The notes under the pieces are model-generated. The model saw only the letters and a program-made list of their open reading frames with translations. It ran no database searches and was not told the origin of the DNA. Below are positions 17,700 through 27,564 of a DNA stretch of 64,000 nucleotides, piece after piece. The stretch is taken from the NCBI GenBank assembly GCA_963975425.1, contig CAXBGS010000001.1, positions 1,240,001-1,304,000 of the forward strand. Direction: 5' to 3'. The translations under genes were made by a program, and so were the position numbers. The stretch is from CAXBGS01 sp963975425. GTDB lineage: Bacteria; Planctomycetota; Planctomycetia; Pirellulales; Pirellulaceae. How positions within the stretch are numbered: the stretch's first letter is position 1; every line of letters starts with the position of its first letter.

Positions 17700-18553
17700 G
17701 ATCGCACTCGGCCCGTAACCTCGGACGTGTTCCACAGCCAAAGCAAGGCGTCTCGGATTTCTGACTCGTGTGTTTCATCATGAAGACAATCGTGTTCGAG
17801 TCCCCCCAGCGTGACGACTCGTTTTTGTCCTGCGTAAGCGTCGACGATGTTCTGTTGCATTCTCGGCGGAACGAGTGAATCAAGTTCGGATTGCAGGAAC
17901 ACGGCCGGCAGATTCACTTGGCCCGCGGTCACGGTGGCGTTCATCCGCGGATCAAGGGTCTCGGCGACCGGATCTATCAACCGGCCCAGCGGGTAACGAT
18001 GTGCGATACGTTTAACGACGGGAATCAGCGGCGGCGGGTTGCGCAGGATCACGCCGGTGCGATTGGTGTCGGGTTGAATCGTTGCGGCCACATGCAGCGC
18101 CGTGACGCAGCCCAAGCTGTTTCCACACAACCAGACTCGTGTGGCGGGGTCGGGATATTGCCGGGTGACTTGTTGCCAGAAATCGATCGAAGCGGTCATC
18201 ACGCTCGCCAAGGTGGCGCGGCCCTCGCTGCGTCCGTATCCCGGCGGGTTCCAAGTCCAAACGTCGGCGACCACGGGCTGGCTTGAGACGGCGGTAAGCA
18301 TATCCGCGGGAAACCGACTCGATCGCTCGGCGCGTCCCGCGGTGCCAGGAAATTTCAGCACCACCAAATTTTTTGACGTCGGCGATGAATCCGGCTTCGC
18401 GGTCGAACGATGGACCAGACACTCAATTTTGCCAGTCGACGCGTCCAGCATCACTCGCTGTTGCGTCGCGATGGGAATCTCATGACGACTGGGGCGCAGG
18501 ACCAAGTGATCCAGCACCTTTCGTCGTAGCGACTCGATCGGTCTACGCAACAT
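17696..18553 (-). CDS. alpha/beta hydrolase
   Basis: 285 residues from the ATG at 18553. The nucleophile elbow is LCGNSLGCV (G-N-S-L-G), an acid is likely in LQSELDSLVPPRMQ, and the C-terminal His is in GGLEHDCLHDE. An oxyanion-type region VVLKFPGTAGRAERSS precedes it. No signal peptide is evident, so a cytoplasmic esterase, lipase or thioesterase is likely. Coupled by a 4-bp overlap to the GNAT gene, and 41 bp downstream of the metG stop on the same strand. Substrate unknown. Confidence 0.85.
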   Translation of the reverse strand: MLRRPIESLRRKVLDHLVLRPSRHEIPIATQQRVMLDASTGKIECLVHRSTAKPDSSPTSKNLVVLKFPGTAGRAERSSRFPADMLTAVSSQPVVADVWTWNPPGYGRSEGRATLASVMTASIDFWQQVTRQYPDPATRVWLCGNSLGCVTALHVAATIQPDTNRTGVILRNPPPLIPVVKRIAHRYPLGRLIDPVAETLDPRMNATVTAGQVNLPAVFLQSELDSLVPPRMQQNIVDAYAGQKRVVTLGGLEHDCLHDETHESEIRDALLWLWNTSEVTGRVRS

Positions 18554-18593
18554 CAACGACTTGTCCAGAAATGATCAGCCTGCAACGCGTGAT

Positions 18594-20639
18594 TCAGTGA
18601 ACACGTTGTCCGGGCTGGGCCCCTTCGTCAACACCAAGAATAAACACGTCGGCTCCGCCGGGGCCGGACGCGGTCACCATGCCTTCGCTAAGTCCGAACC
18701 GCATTTTACGTGGTTGCAAATTCGCGACCATCACGACCAATCGACCGACAAGTGATTCTGGCTCATAGGCCGCCTTGATTCCCGCAAAGACTTGGCGTCG
18801 TTCGCTGCCGCCCAGGCTGAGCGTCAATTTTAAGAGCTTGTTGGCGTCGGGAACGTGTTCAGCACTGATGACACGGGCAACACGCAAGTCGACCTTGGCG
18901 AAGTCATCGATCGTGATTTCGTCGGCCAGGGGCTCGTCTTTCAACGGCTGGTCGCTGTCGTTGTATTGAGCTCCGGCATCTGCAACGACTTCTTCTGCGT
19001 CGCTTTCCGTTTTTCCGTCTTCGATCATCTTTTCAAGGTCCTCCAGTTGGACTCGGTTCATCATTCGTTGAAATTTATTGACAGGCTGGCCGACGATGGG
19101 CGTTTGGCTTTGATCCCACGACTTGATCGGATCGCCGAGCAGTTTGCCGCAGTCGTCAGCAAGTTTTGGCAGCACCGGCGCAAGATAAATCGCCAACTGA
19201 CGAAACAAGTTCAGCGCAACGGTGCAAACGTCTCGCAGTTCGTCTTGACGTTCGGCATCCTTTTTCATTTCCCAAGGCTTGGCGTGTTCGACGAAAGGAT
19301 TTGCGGCGTCCGCCAGTTCCATGATCAAACGCATCGCCCTGGCATAGTCACATGACTCATAGGCTTCGGCGATTTCATCACCTTTGGCCGCTCCGGCTGC
19401 AAACAACCCGCCGTCATCGGGATACTGAGGGCTCAGTCCAGTCGTCGATGCAAACTTGCCGACACGGCTGGCGAGGTTGACCACTTTTCCGACCAAATCC
19501 GAATTGACCTTTTCGACGAATTCTTCCAGACCTAGATCGATGTCTTCGACGCGCGGAGACAGCTTGGTGGCATAGAAATATCGCAGAAAACTCGGGTCGG
19601 CATATTTCAAGTATGTTTCGGCCGAGATCAGCGTCCCGACCGACTTGCTCATTTTCAATCCGCCGCCAACGGTCAAAAAACCATGGATGTGAACTTTGGT
19701 CGGCAGCGAATAGCCGGCTGTTTGAAGCATGCCCGGCCAAAACAAGGTGTGGAAATACGTGATGTCTTTGCCAATGAAGTGGTGGACTTCGCAGTCCTTG
19801 TTCTGCCACCAGTCGGATAACTCTTCGTCATGGATGTCACACCACTGTTTTGTGCTGGCGATGTATCCGATCGGAGCATCGAACCACACGTACCAATAAT
19901 TGCCGGGCGAATCAGGAATCTCGAAACCGAAATACGGAGCCGGTCGGCTGATATCCCAGTCACGCAGTTCGTCCGACAAGAACTGGCCCTTCAAATAGTT
20001 GGCCGTTTCCGGTTGCAGCGCGCCGCTTTGGTCAACCCACTGGGCCAAGAATTCGTGCAGCTGTTCCAGTTGAACGAACAAATGCAAAGCATCTTTCAGG
20101 ATCGGCGTCGCGCCGCTGAGCGTGCTCTTGGGATCGATCAGCTCGGTGGGGCTGTACGTGTGACCGTTGTCGCAGTTGTCGCCGGCTTGGTTTTCAAGCT
20201 TGCAGTGCGGGCAGGTGCCTCGGACGAATCGGTCGGCCAAGAACGTTTCGGCTTCGGGGTCATATAGTTGTTCGATGGATCGTTCGACGACTAGGCCGGC
20301 CGCCCGCAAGGCTTTCCAGAAATCGGTGCACACTTCGCGGTTTTCTTCACTATTGGTGCTGCCGTAGTGATCGAACTGGACGCCAAAACCAGCGAAATCG
20401 CGTTGATGCTCTTCGCTCATCGCCGCGATCAATTCCTCTTCGCTGCGTCCTTCCTTTTTCGCGCGAATCATGATCGCGGTGCCGTGCGTGTCGTCGGCAC
20501 AGATATAGATGCATCGGTTGCCGCGCAGCTTTTGAAATCGCACCCAGATGTCGGTTTGCACGTATTCGACAAGGTGCCCGATGTGAATCGGGCCGTTGGC
20601 GTACGGCAGGGCGCTGGTGACCAGGATTTGTCGTGTCAT
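18594..20639 (-). CDS. metG: methionyl-tRNA synthetase
   Basis: Class Ia synthetase charging tRNA-Met. The 681-residue protein has the HIGH motif (HIGH, 19-22), a zinc knuckle with C143, C146, C156 and H160 nearby, and KMSKS (329-333). After the anticodon-binding helical domain comes a C-terminal EMAPII/tRNA-binding domain (about 575-681: DFAKVDLRVARVISAEHVP ... ANLQPRKMRFGLSEGM), as in dimeric bacterial MetG. A low-complexity acidic linker joins the two. Length is normal for the long form. Identification is secure. Confidence 0.97.
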   Translation of the reverse strand: MTRQILVTSALPYANGPIHIGHLVEYVQTDIWVRFQKLRGNRCIYICADDTHGTAIMIRAKKEGRSEEELIAAMSEEHQRDFAGFGVQFDHYGSTNSEENREVCTDFWKALRAAGLVVERSIEQLYDPEAETFLADRFVRGTCPHCKLENQAGDNCDNGHTYSPTELIDPKSTLSGATPILKDALHLFVQLEQLHEFLAQWVDQSGALQPETANYLKGQFLSDELRDWDISRPAPYFGFEIPDSPGNYWYVWFDAPIGYIASTKQWCDIHDEELSDWWQNKDCEVHHFIGKDITYFHTLFWPGMLQTAGYSLPTKVHIHGFLTVGGGLKMSKSVGTLISAETYLKYADPSFLRYFYATKLSPRVEDIDLGLEEFVEKVNSDLVGKVVNLASRVGKFASTTGLSPQYPDDGGLFAAGAAKGDEIAEAYESCDYARAMRLIMELADAANPFVEHAKPWEMKKDAERQDELRDVCTVALNLFRQLAIYLAPVLPKLADDCGKLLGDPIKSWDQSQTPIVGQPVNKFQRMMNRVQLEDLEKMIEDGKTESDAEEVVADAGAQYNDSDQPLKDEPLADEITIDDFAKVDLRVARVISAEHVPDANKLLKLTLSLGGSERRQVFAGIKAAYEPESLVGRLVVMVANLQPRKMRFGLSEGMVTASGPGGADVFILGVDEGAQPGQRVH

Positions 20640-20898
20640 CAGTGGTTATTCGCGTAAATCGTAAAAGACAGAATCGGGATTGTAGCTGCGGAATCGAAAA
20701 TCGACGACGTGTGATGATTCCCAATTAATCTGCGGATTCTCTCCGTGAAACTGGAAAAAGACTCAAGTTTCCTGGTGGATGTCTTTCATTGACCTTGCCC
20801 TCGGGCACCACGATGGCAGACCATCCTGCGACGACTGCTATCGGCGGGAAGGATTCTGCCGAATAACGAAATGCCACTTCGTCCATGGAGGGACAAGC

Positions 20899-22326
20899 GT
20901 GGATCGATTGATGTTCACTCTCGGTCGCAGCCTAGCGATTGCCGTCTTGCTGACCGCGGGAATGACCCTATCGCTGGTCGCGTGTCCGAGTCATGCCGCC
21001 GCAGCCGACGCCGTTCTGATCGACTTTTCATCACCGCAGTGCGGGCCCTGTGTTGCGATGCAGCCGGTGATCGGCCAGCTGGAACGCAGCGGCGTTCCCG
21101 TTCGCCACGTCAACGTGATGTCCGAACCGCATTTGGCCAAACGCTTTGGCATCCGCAGCACACCCACATACGTCGTCTTGGTCGCTGGCAAAGAAGTCAC
21201 GCGACTGTCGGGCACGCAGACCCTGGCCGAGCTCCGCGAGGCACTCGCGGTCAGCCCCTCGGGTCCACTGATCCAAACCGGTTCGGACTGGAAACCTCAG
21301 CGGCCGGAAACCAGCACGGCTGCCACCGCTGCCCAGCCGCAAACGCAATTGGCGATGCTGACCAATCTGTCCAACCATCCTGCGGCCGCCAACGCGCCGA
21401 CCGGACTGGGACAATCGGGCAGTGAACCGATGCCCAGCACGACGATGGCCGATGCCGTCCAGCGTGCCGAAGCCGCCACCGTTCGGCTGCGCGTTTTCGA
21501 CGGCACCGGATTTGGCGCCGGCACGGGAACGATCGTTGACACACACGGTGACGAAGCACTTGTGCTGACGTGCGGACACCTATTTCGTGAAACCAAAGGC
21601 GACGGACGTATCGAAGTTGACTTGTTCGTTGCCGGTGAAGTGGAGACGGTTCAAGGCCAATTGATCGACTATGACGCGGAAGACCGTGACATCGCACTGG
21701 TCGCGATCCGTCCCGGGTTTCCCGTACAGCCGGTCCCGATGATCCAAGCCGGTCAAAAGGTTCGCACTGGACAAGTCGCGTTCAGCTTTGGGTGCGACCG
21801 AGGCGATCCGCCGACGCGCCGCGACACGCGAGTGACCGGAGTCGACAAGTACAACCAACACCTTGGTGTTTCCAACATTGAAATCTCAGGCGCGCCGATC
21901 GATGGACGCAGCGGCGGCGGACTGTTTGACGATCAGGGCCGTTTGATCGGAGTCTGCAACGCGGCTGACTACAAAGAAGACCTCGGGATTTATGCCGGAC
22001 CAGGGTCAGTTCACTGGCAACTTGAAAAGGTAAACCTGACACACTTGATCGATCGCGCACCCGCACCTGCCGAAACCCCACGACTCGCCTCGTTGCCGAC
22101 CGAACCCAATCCGGTCGTGCAGGCATCCGTTTCGCAACCGACCTCGGCCGTCTCGCCTTCCAGCATGGGCTCGCCCGCTAGCGCGGTGGGCGGAAACGCT
22201 TTCGGAGGCAAAGAAGTGATTGTGATCATCCGAGATCGTGACAATCCTAACGGACCAGCTCAGGTTCGAACGATCACTCAGCCGTCCGCCGCCTTCATCA
22301 ACATGATCGGCCGGCAAGGCACCTGA
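20899..22326 (+). CDS. exported thioredoxin-domain / trypsin-like protease fusion
   Basis: 475 residues from a GTG at 20899, chosen because GGAGGG (20887-20892) sits 6 bp upstream; an ATG at 20911 also fits, and the frame is open from 20779. A signal peptide (TLGRSLAIAVLLTAGMTLSLVAC ... HAAA) is followed by a thioredoxin fold with the CGPC redox motif (FSSPQCGPCVAMQP) and cis-Pro segment STPTYVVL. After a linker comes a trypsin-like domain: His in LTCGHLFRE, Asp in DRDIALVAI and Ser in DGRSGGGLFDD. The pairing suggests an exported protein coupling disulfide handling with proteolysis or substrate binding. That role is inference. The last ~90 residues are low-complexity. Confidence 0.85.
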   Translation: MDRLMFTLGRSLAIAVLLTAGMTLSLVACPSHAAAADAVLIDFSSPQCGPCVAMQPVIGQLERSGVPVRHVNVMSEPHLAKRFGIRSTPTYVVLVAGKEVTRLSGTQTLAELREALAVSPSGPLIQTGSDWKPQRPETSTAATAAQPQTQLAMLTNLSNHPAAANAPTGLGQSGSEPMPSTTMADAVQRAEAATVRLRVFDGTGFGAGTGTIVDTHGDEALVLTCGHLFRETKGDGRIEVDLFVAGEVETVQGQLIDYDAEDRDIALVAIRPGFPVQPVPMIQAGQKVRTGQVAFSFGCDRGDPPTRRDTRVTGVDKYNQHLGVSNIEISGAPIDGRSGGGLFDDQGRLIGVCNAADYKEDLGIYAGPGSVHWQLEKVNLTHLIDRAPAPAETPRLASLPTEPNPVVQASVSQPTSAVSPSSMGSPASAVGGNAFGGKEVIVIIRDRDNPNGPAQVRTITQPSAAFINMIGRQGT

Positions 22327-22359
22327 ATCGCCTGGCCGCTTTGCTTGTCGTTTCGACCG

Positions 22360-22415
22360 TCGACTGTGAATCGTCGACTGTGGATCATGGAATGTGAATC
22401 GTCGATTGTCGCCGG
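22360..22415. repeat. 14-bp degenerate tandem repeat, 4 units
   Basis: TCGACTGTGAATCG (22360), TCGACTGTGGATCA (22374), TGGAATGTGAATCG (22388) and TCGATTGTCGCCGG (22402) run in tandem with period 14. The tract starts 34 bp after the stop of the thioredoxin-protease gene. Confidence 0.8.
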
Positions 22416-22424
22416 ACTTCTCCG

Positions 22425-22517
22425 TCAGGGTGTTTGAGCCGCATCGGCTAGCTTGCCGTTGACGTACTTCTTCACTTTTCGTCCGGCCTGTTTCACGCGC
22501 GGCAGGCCAGAAATCAT
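22425..22517 (-). CDS. possible 30-residue basic small protein
   Basis: An ATG at 22517 with a purine-rich GAGAGAGA just upstream opens a 30-codon frame: MISGLPRVKQAGRKVKKYVN followed by GKLADAAQTP and a TGA. Amino-acid composition looks protein-like (basic, amphipathic) and the minus strand is otherwise unoccupied here. It could equally be the surviving 3' end of a decayed gene. The rest of the 22327-22839 gap contains only the 14-bp repeat and no other gene that I can support. Confidence 0.25.
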   Translation of the reverse strand: MISGLPRVKQAGRKVKKYVNGKLADAAQTP

Positions 22518-22839
22518 GGCGTCTCTCTCGCAGACGAAACATCAGCTGGCGACATGGGCTGCGATCTCATTCGCTTTGATAGCCTTCTTTCACTCGCGCT
22601 TTCGGCGTGTTCTTCCTCGAGGCTGCGAGTTTGTTGCTCTTAACGATTGTTCGAGCGACTCGTCGTATCATTCCCATTTTCACGCTTGAAAGCGAATTGG
22701 CGAATGATTTGCTTCCGATGAATCAAACGGTTGTCTAGCCGATTCGCGGTGACTGCATCTTTGGTGCGGTCCGGTGCCGTTGAGTTTTTCGGCTGGGCAG
22801 TCTGTTTTGATTCTTTGGCTTGAACCATCCGGTTGCTGC

Positions 22840-25800
22840 ATGACATTGTCTATTCGCAAGCCGACATCTGATGCGTTGACCCGCCCGCATCGAACCCGGT
22901 CGCGTTGCGGCAAGCTGATAGGTCCGTTGTTCGTTTGCCTGTTGGGAATGATTGTCGCTGGCGGATGGTTTGTCCGCAGCGTGCTCTCGTTGCCAACGCG
23001 CACGCCAATTCTGACATTGACCGGGGTGTATGGACCCGAATGGGACCTGAACGGTTGGGTCGCCGAAGATTTGCACTCGATCAAATCACTTTCGCGAGGA
23101 ACCTATTCGATTCATCCGCTGCCAAGCGTTGATCATCTGGCGGGTGGTTCATGGGATGAAGCCGATCAGGCCATTCGCACCGCAATCGAATCGTGCGCGG
23201 ACGGCGTCCCGTTGTTGGTCTACGTCAATTTGCACGGGGCGGTCAACGACGACGGGGTCGCGTGCTTGATTCCGAAAGGTGCAAGTGTCAGCGATGCGTC
23301 GACTTGGTTTCCGATTCATCGATTGTTGAAACGGATCGAGCAGGTCAAGCCTGATGAGGCCCGACATCCAATCGTATTGTTGCTCGAATGTGGCAAGCTG
23401 CGCTCACACTGGCCTGCCGGAATCAGGAACAACGACTTTGTCGATCGGCTGGAAGACCTGGTCGCAGAACATCACCAAAATCACCCCGAATCACAAATCA
23501 CTGTCATCGCTGCCGCGGCGAAAGGTCAACGCAGTTTCGCGTCGGTCAAAGGTCATGGAAATCGGTTCACCCGCGCGATCGCGGAAGGTTTAGCGGGTCA
23601 AGCCGATGGGAAAGGTCGGCAACCAATTGCCAACGGAATCGTCGATACCGACGAATTGTTTCGATTTGTCAGCCAGCGTGTAGCCGGGACGGTCACCGAA
23701 AATCAGGAGCCATCGCAAACTCCGATCATTGTTCACGGAGGCCGCGACGTTCCGATCCCGCTGGCGCGAACGATGAGACGCGATCCGCTCAAGTCAATTC
23801 CACGAACTCCGCCTGCCTCGACCGCCGAGACCGAGCGGCTTCACACCGCGCTGGAAGCGGTCGCGGAAATTGGCAAGCGAAACCCGATCGCGGTGAACCC
23901 GCAAGCTTGGGCACAAGTGCAACGCACTTCGCACGCACTTGCACAATCGGTCTCTGGCGGATTGGCGGTCCGAGCGACCAGCGAGCGTTGGTACAGTCGT
24001 CTTGCGAGACAAGTTCAAAGTTTGCGTCAGCAGATCGAGGACCATTCCAGCGAATCATCCATGTTGGCTGACTTGCAAGCCGATCGCAATGCGCGAGTGA
24101 TTTGGCGAGCTGTCGAAAAGCAGCCTTCGCGAGAAACGGCGACGGCGGCGATCCGCGATGTCGATTCGCAAAAGGCCATGCCGGTGCCGATGTTACACGC
24201 GCTGCTAGACCGTCCTGAATTGTCGCTATGGCATTCACGCGATCGGATTCAGCGCGTGGCGAAAGCTCAAATCCAATGGCTGGAAACGACATCGCGTTTG
24301 CCCGACGGTATGTTTCCCGCAATTGATTCGATTTGTGACGACGTCCACAACGCGCGGCGTCATCTGGCCGACGTCATGCTTGCTGATAAGGACGACGAGA
24401 CGATCGAGACCGCTCTGGTGCGTTTTGAAACGGCGGTGTCCGGTCGATGTGATCAACTCATCACGCTTCGCGGCGCATGGCAGCTTCGCGATCGTGTCTT
24501 CGTAGAACTTCCATTCCTGGTTCAGTGGTTGGATGAGTCATCTCGCAGCATCGACAGCGATCACACTTCCGTCGATGGAAGCATCGCCGATGTGATCTCC
24601 CTGGACACATTGTTGACCAAGTTCTTTGAAACTTCGCCAGAGAGCAAGTCAAAGCCGGACTCGCGCCCCACCGCAGATGAGATTGCAGTTGCATCAAAGC
24701 GAGCCGCCGCGTTTCTCGGCAAGCTGACCCGGCAACGCGAAGCAGCATTTCATCAGCACCACTCACCGCACCAGGGCGCCAGCGCCGACGGCACGCCAAC
24801 GGAGTCCACCGAAACGTGTACCGAACTTTGTCGCTTGATTGCCGCCGAAGTGTCGACGCCGGCGACGTCCGACGACGCATCACATGCGACCAAATACGAC
24901 GCCGCTTGTGCCAGCTATTTGTCGGTGCTGTTGGGGAAGAGTTCTGGCGATGTCACGGCGAAACGCCTGCGCGCCGCTTTGCGATCGATGTCGGAAATGA
25001 ACGAGGCGGCAGCCGATCTGGACGGGCGATGGCGCCGAGTGGTCTCTCTGGTCGTGGACGATGACTTCGCCGAAGTCATCGACCGTTCACAGAAGGCCTC
25101 GCGGCAACAGCGATTGGCTAGCCGCGCGAATGAGGTGTTGGATGATTTTTGGTACGCACCCGCCAATCAAGACGTGCCGTACTTCGCCGTAACCGCAGAC
25201 GCTTTGATCGGACTGGCAGAATCCACCGCCGACGAAAACCCGCTGTGGCGAGAACGCAAACGATCTCTGACGACAAAGCTGGCGGCGCGGCGATCCGCGG
25301 CGACCGAGGGGCTGGTCATCAAAGCGACTTCGCAACCATCGTATGCCAGCGATGGTGCACAACTGGTCTCGATACAACTCGATCATGGGAACGTGCAGGC
25401 CGATGTGCCCAGCGGGACAGCGAACCTAGTGCTGCGACAGAAAAACGATTCGAACTATTCTGCCGAGCGGCCTATCGAAATCAGCGATGACGCCTCGAAG
25501 CCGGTGCATGTCGAAGTTCCTCTGCAGGCAAACCGCAACCAACAATCGTTCGCCGAGCTGCATTTTCGCGGCAACACTTATCAATCAGACGTCATGGTCT
25601 CGGATTCAGCCTTTGGCGTCAGCGTCGACGGCCAGCCTGCGACCAATCGTGCCACCATAACGATCAGCGATGCCATGGATTCGCGCCGGGCGATTTGTTT
25701 TGTGCTGGACTGTTCGGCATCGATGAATGATCCGGTCGAGATCGAAGTCGCTCGGGAGGAATCGGCGACCCTTGCGGCGAACAAGTTTGACGCTGCACGA

Positions 25801-27390
25801 TCGGCGCTCTTTGAAATGCTGCGGCGACTTGAACCGGAGGACAGCGAAGTGGGACTTGTGCTGTACGGACATCGCATGGCCGTGGGCGGGAAAGAACCAA
25901 AGAACCTTCTGCAAAAACGATACTTCAAGCAGTTTCCGTTTCCGCAAACGGTCCAGCCTTACGAAGACGTCGCGGTGGTGTTGCCCACCGGACGATTCGA
26001 CACCGTGCAATTGCAAATCGCTCGACAGCACTTTGATGCGGCCGCTCCCTGGGGCCAAACCCCATTGTATCTAGCCATCGACAAAGCCATCGATGATATC
26101 GCACGCTCTGGTGACGGGGCATCCAAGAATGTCGTGGTGATTTCGGATGGCCGCAATTATCAATTCAACCCGACGCCAGATGCGATGGTCTCAATGGACG
26201 CCGTCATTCAAAAGGCAACTCAAAACAATGTTCGCGTTCATGTGATTGGGTTCGGCTTGCCGCAAAAAGATTTGCAAGCCGCTGCCGCAGAATTCTCGCT
26301 GTTGGCAAAGAATACCGGCGGCGAATCCGTTGCCGATGTGCGTGAATCAACGGACTTGTTGCGCCGTTTGGAACAATTCACTGCCGCTGATCAGTTCTCG
26401 CTGAAATTGGCCAATGGAACGAGTGTCCAAGGAGAATTCGGCAAGACGGTATCGCTGGATCACATCGCGTCAGTCAATACGCCGGTCACCGCAACCGTCA
26501 ACGACGTCGATGCCACGATCTATGTTTCGCCGGGTGACCAGCTGCGGTTGATCGCGAACCGAATGCGTCACTCGCTCAGCACGCCGGCTTACTTGCAAGG
26601 CAGTCCGCGATTTGTCGATTTTGCGGCGCCTGGCGGAAACGTCATTCCGGCAAAACTGGGAGTTCAGGTGCCCGTGCTCAGGGGACAGGATTGTCGCTTC
26701 CTCGCTTCGATCCAAGACAGTCATCAACAGATCGCACAACGGCCAACGGAGGTTTGGTTCGAAGTCCGCGCGACCGAAATCGGCGACACTGACCCGATCG
26801 TCAGCAAACAATCCAGGGATCGTACCGGGCACGTGTATCGAACCAGCCAAGTGCAATGGTTGCCAGGAATGTCGTGCCCCGTCGCAGAGTTTAAGTGTAT
26901 GGATTGGCCAGTGGATGCGACCGGCTATGAAATGCACGCTTGGATCGCCAGCGCTCCGGCCGAAAGGCGAACCATTTCGTTGACTGATCAAGATAGGCCG
27001 TCGAATGCATCAAGCGACTTTCAACCCGTGCCGGGCTGCAACGGGATCCGTTACCGTGTCGCACGAACCGGTCGCGAAGTTCAGGTTGCGTTTGAGTACG
27101 ATCACCCGGGAGATCCCGATTCGATGCTGATGGTCGAACTTGGCGGCGTCGAATTGGATTCGACTCAGCACTGGTATGACGAAACGCGTATGCGAAGCTT
27201 TCACCGTTTCACTCTGGTCGCGGCAACGACGCTCGGGCTGGATGCACCCAGTTCCGGCACCACCCCAGAGGACATCATCCTGCATGTCAACACAATTGCG
27301 GAAATGAAATCCCATGCGTTCCGTACCGTAACGCCCGTTCGAGGTGACATGTATCCCGCGATCGCGACATTGCCAGCGACGCGTTACTAA
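22840..27390 (+). CDS. giant membrane-anchored caspase-like / vWA protein
   Basis: 1516 residues from the ATG at 22840 (a GTG at 22774 is an alternative). A short basic cytoplasmic N-terminus and one membrane helix (about 27-45) are followed by a caspase/C14-like domain (about 55-290). It holds a strand ending in YVNLHGA with His132, then VLLLECGKL with Cys184, spaced 52 residues as in caspases, and an EF-like turn near VDTDELFRFV. A long helical region follows (to ~880). A von Willebrand A domain begins near 945, with MIDAS DCSAS (Asp957, Ser959, Ser961) and VVVISDGRNY. The C-terminus is beta-rich. By topology the bulk is extracytoplasmic. A T6SS-operon protein (31692-36086) is a paralogue at the N-terminus. 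Confidence 0.8.
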   Translation: MTLSIRKPTSDALTRPHRTRSRCGKLIGPLFVCLLGMIVAGGWFVRSVLSLPTRTPILTLTGVYGPEWDLNGWVAEDLHSIKSLSRGTYSIHPLPSVDHLAGGSWDEADQAIRTAIESCADGVPLLVYVNLHGAVNDDGVACLIPKGASVSDASTWFPIHRLLKRIEQVKPDEARHPIVLLLECGKLRSHWPAGIRNNDFVDRLEDLVAEHHQNHPESQITVIAAAAKGQRSFASVKGHGNRFTRAIAEGLAGQADGKGRQPIANGIVDTDELFRFVSQRVAGTVTENQEPSQTPIIVHGGRDVPIPLARTMRRDPLKSIPRTPPASTAETERLHTALEAVAEIGKRNPIAVNPQAWAQVQRTSHALAQSVSGGLAVRATSERWYSRLARQVQSLRQQIEDHSSESSMLADLQADRNARVIWRAVEKQPSRETATAAIRDVDSQKAMPVPMLHALLDRPELSLWHSRDRIQRVAKAQIQWLETTSRLPDGMFPAIDSICDDVHNARRHLADVMLADKDDETIETALVRFETAVSGRCDQLITLRGAWQLRDRVFVELPFLVQWLDESSRSIDSDHTSVDGSIADVISLDTLLTKFFETSPESKSKPDSRPTADEIAVASKRAAAFLGKLTRQREAAFHQHHSPHQGASADGTPTESTETCTELCRLIAAEVSTPATSDDASHATKYDAACASYLSVLLGKSSGDVTAKRLRAALRSMSEMNEAAADLDGRWRRVVSLVVDDDFAEVIDRSQKASRQQRLASRANEVLDDFWYAPANQDVPYFAVTADALIGLAESTADENPLWRERKRSLTTKLAARRSAATEGLVIKATSQPSYASDGAQLVSIQLDHGNVQADVPSGTANLVLRQKNDSNYSAERPIEISDDASKPVHVEVPLQANRNQQSFAELHFRGNTYQSDVMVSDSAFGVSVDGQPATNRATITISDAMDSRRAICFVLDCSASMNDPVEIEVAREESATLAANKFDAARSALFEMLRRLEPEDSEVGLVLYGHRMAVGGKEPKNLLQKRYFKQFPFPQTVQPYEDVAVVLPTGRFDTVQLQIARQHFDAAAPWGQTPLYLAIDKAIDDIARSGDGASKNVVVISDGRNYQFNPTPDAMVSMDAVIQKATQNNVRVHVIGFGLPQKDLQAAAAEFSLLAKNTGGESVADVRESTDLLRRLEQFTAADQFSLKLANGTSVQGEFGKTVSLDHIASVNTPVTATVNDVDATIYVSPGDQLRLIANRMRHSLSTPAYLQGSPRFVDFAAPGGNVIPAKLGVQVPVLRGQDCRFLASIQDSHQQIAQRPTEVWFEVRATEIGDTDPIVSKQSRDRTGHVYRTSQVQWLPGMSCPVAEFKCMDWPVDATGYEMHAWIASAPAERRTISLTDQDRPSNASSDFQPVPGCNGIRYRVARTGREVQVAFEYDHPGDPDSMLMVELGGVELDSTQHWYDETRMRSFHRFTLVAATTLGLDAPSSGTTPEDIILHVNTIAEMKSHAFRTVTPVRGDMYPAIATLPATRY

Positions 27391-27564
27391 AACATTTTTT
27401 GAAAACGGACCCTTTCCAGTGACCATGGACACTGCGGTTTGACAATGTTCGCGAGGCGTGGTTCACGGTCAGCGACGCAGACGAAGGTGACTGCGAAAGA
27501 GCCAGAATGTATTCGGGAAACGTCTTGGTGTGCGTTTTCTTGTCCGTACTTATGAATCGCAACC

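Noticed and set aside
22006..22542. 178-codon minus-strand frame opposite the thioredoxin-protease gene
   Set aside because: Antisense to a well-supported gene, with atypical composition and running through the 14-bp repeat.
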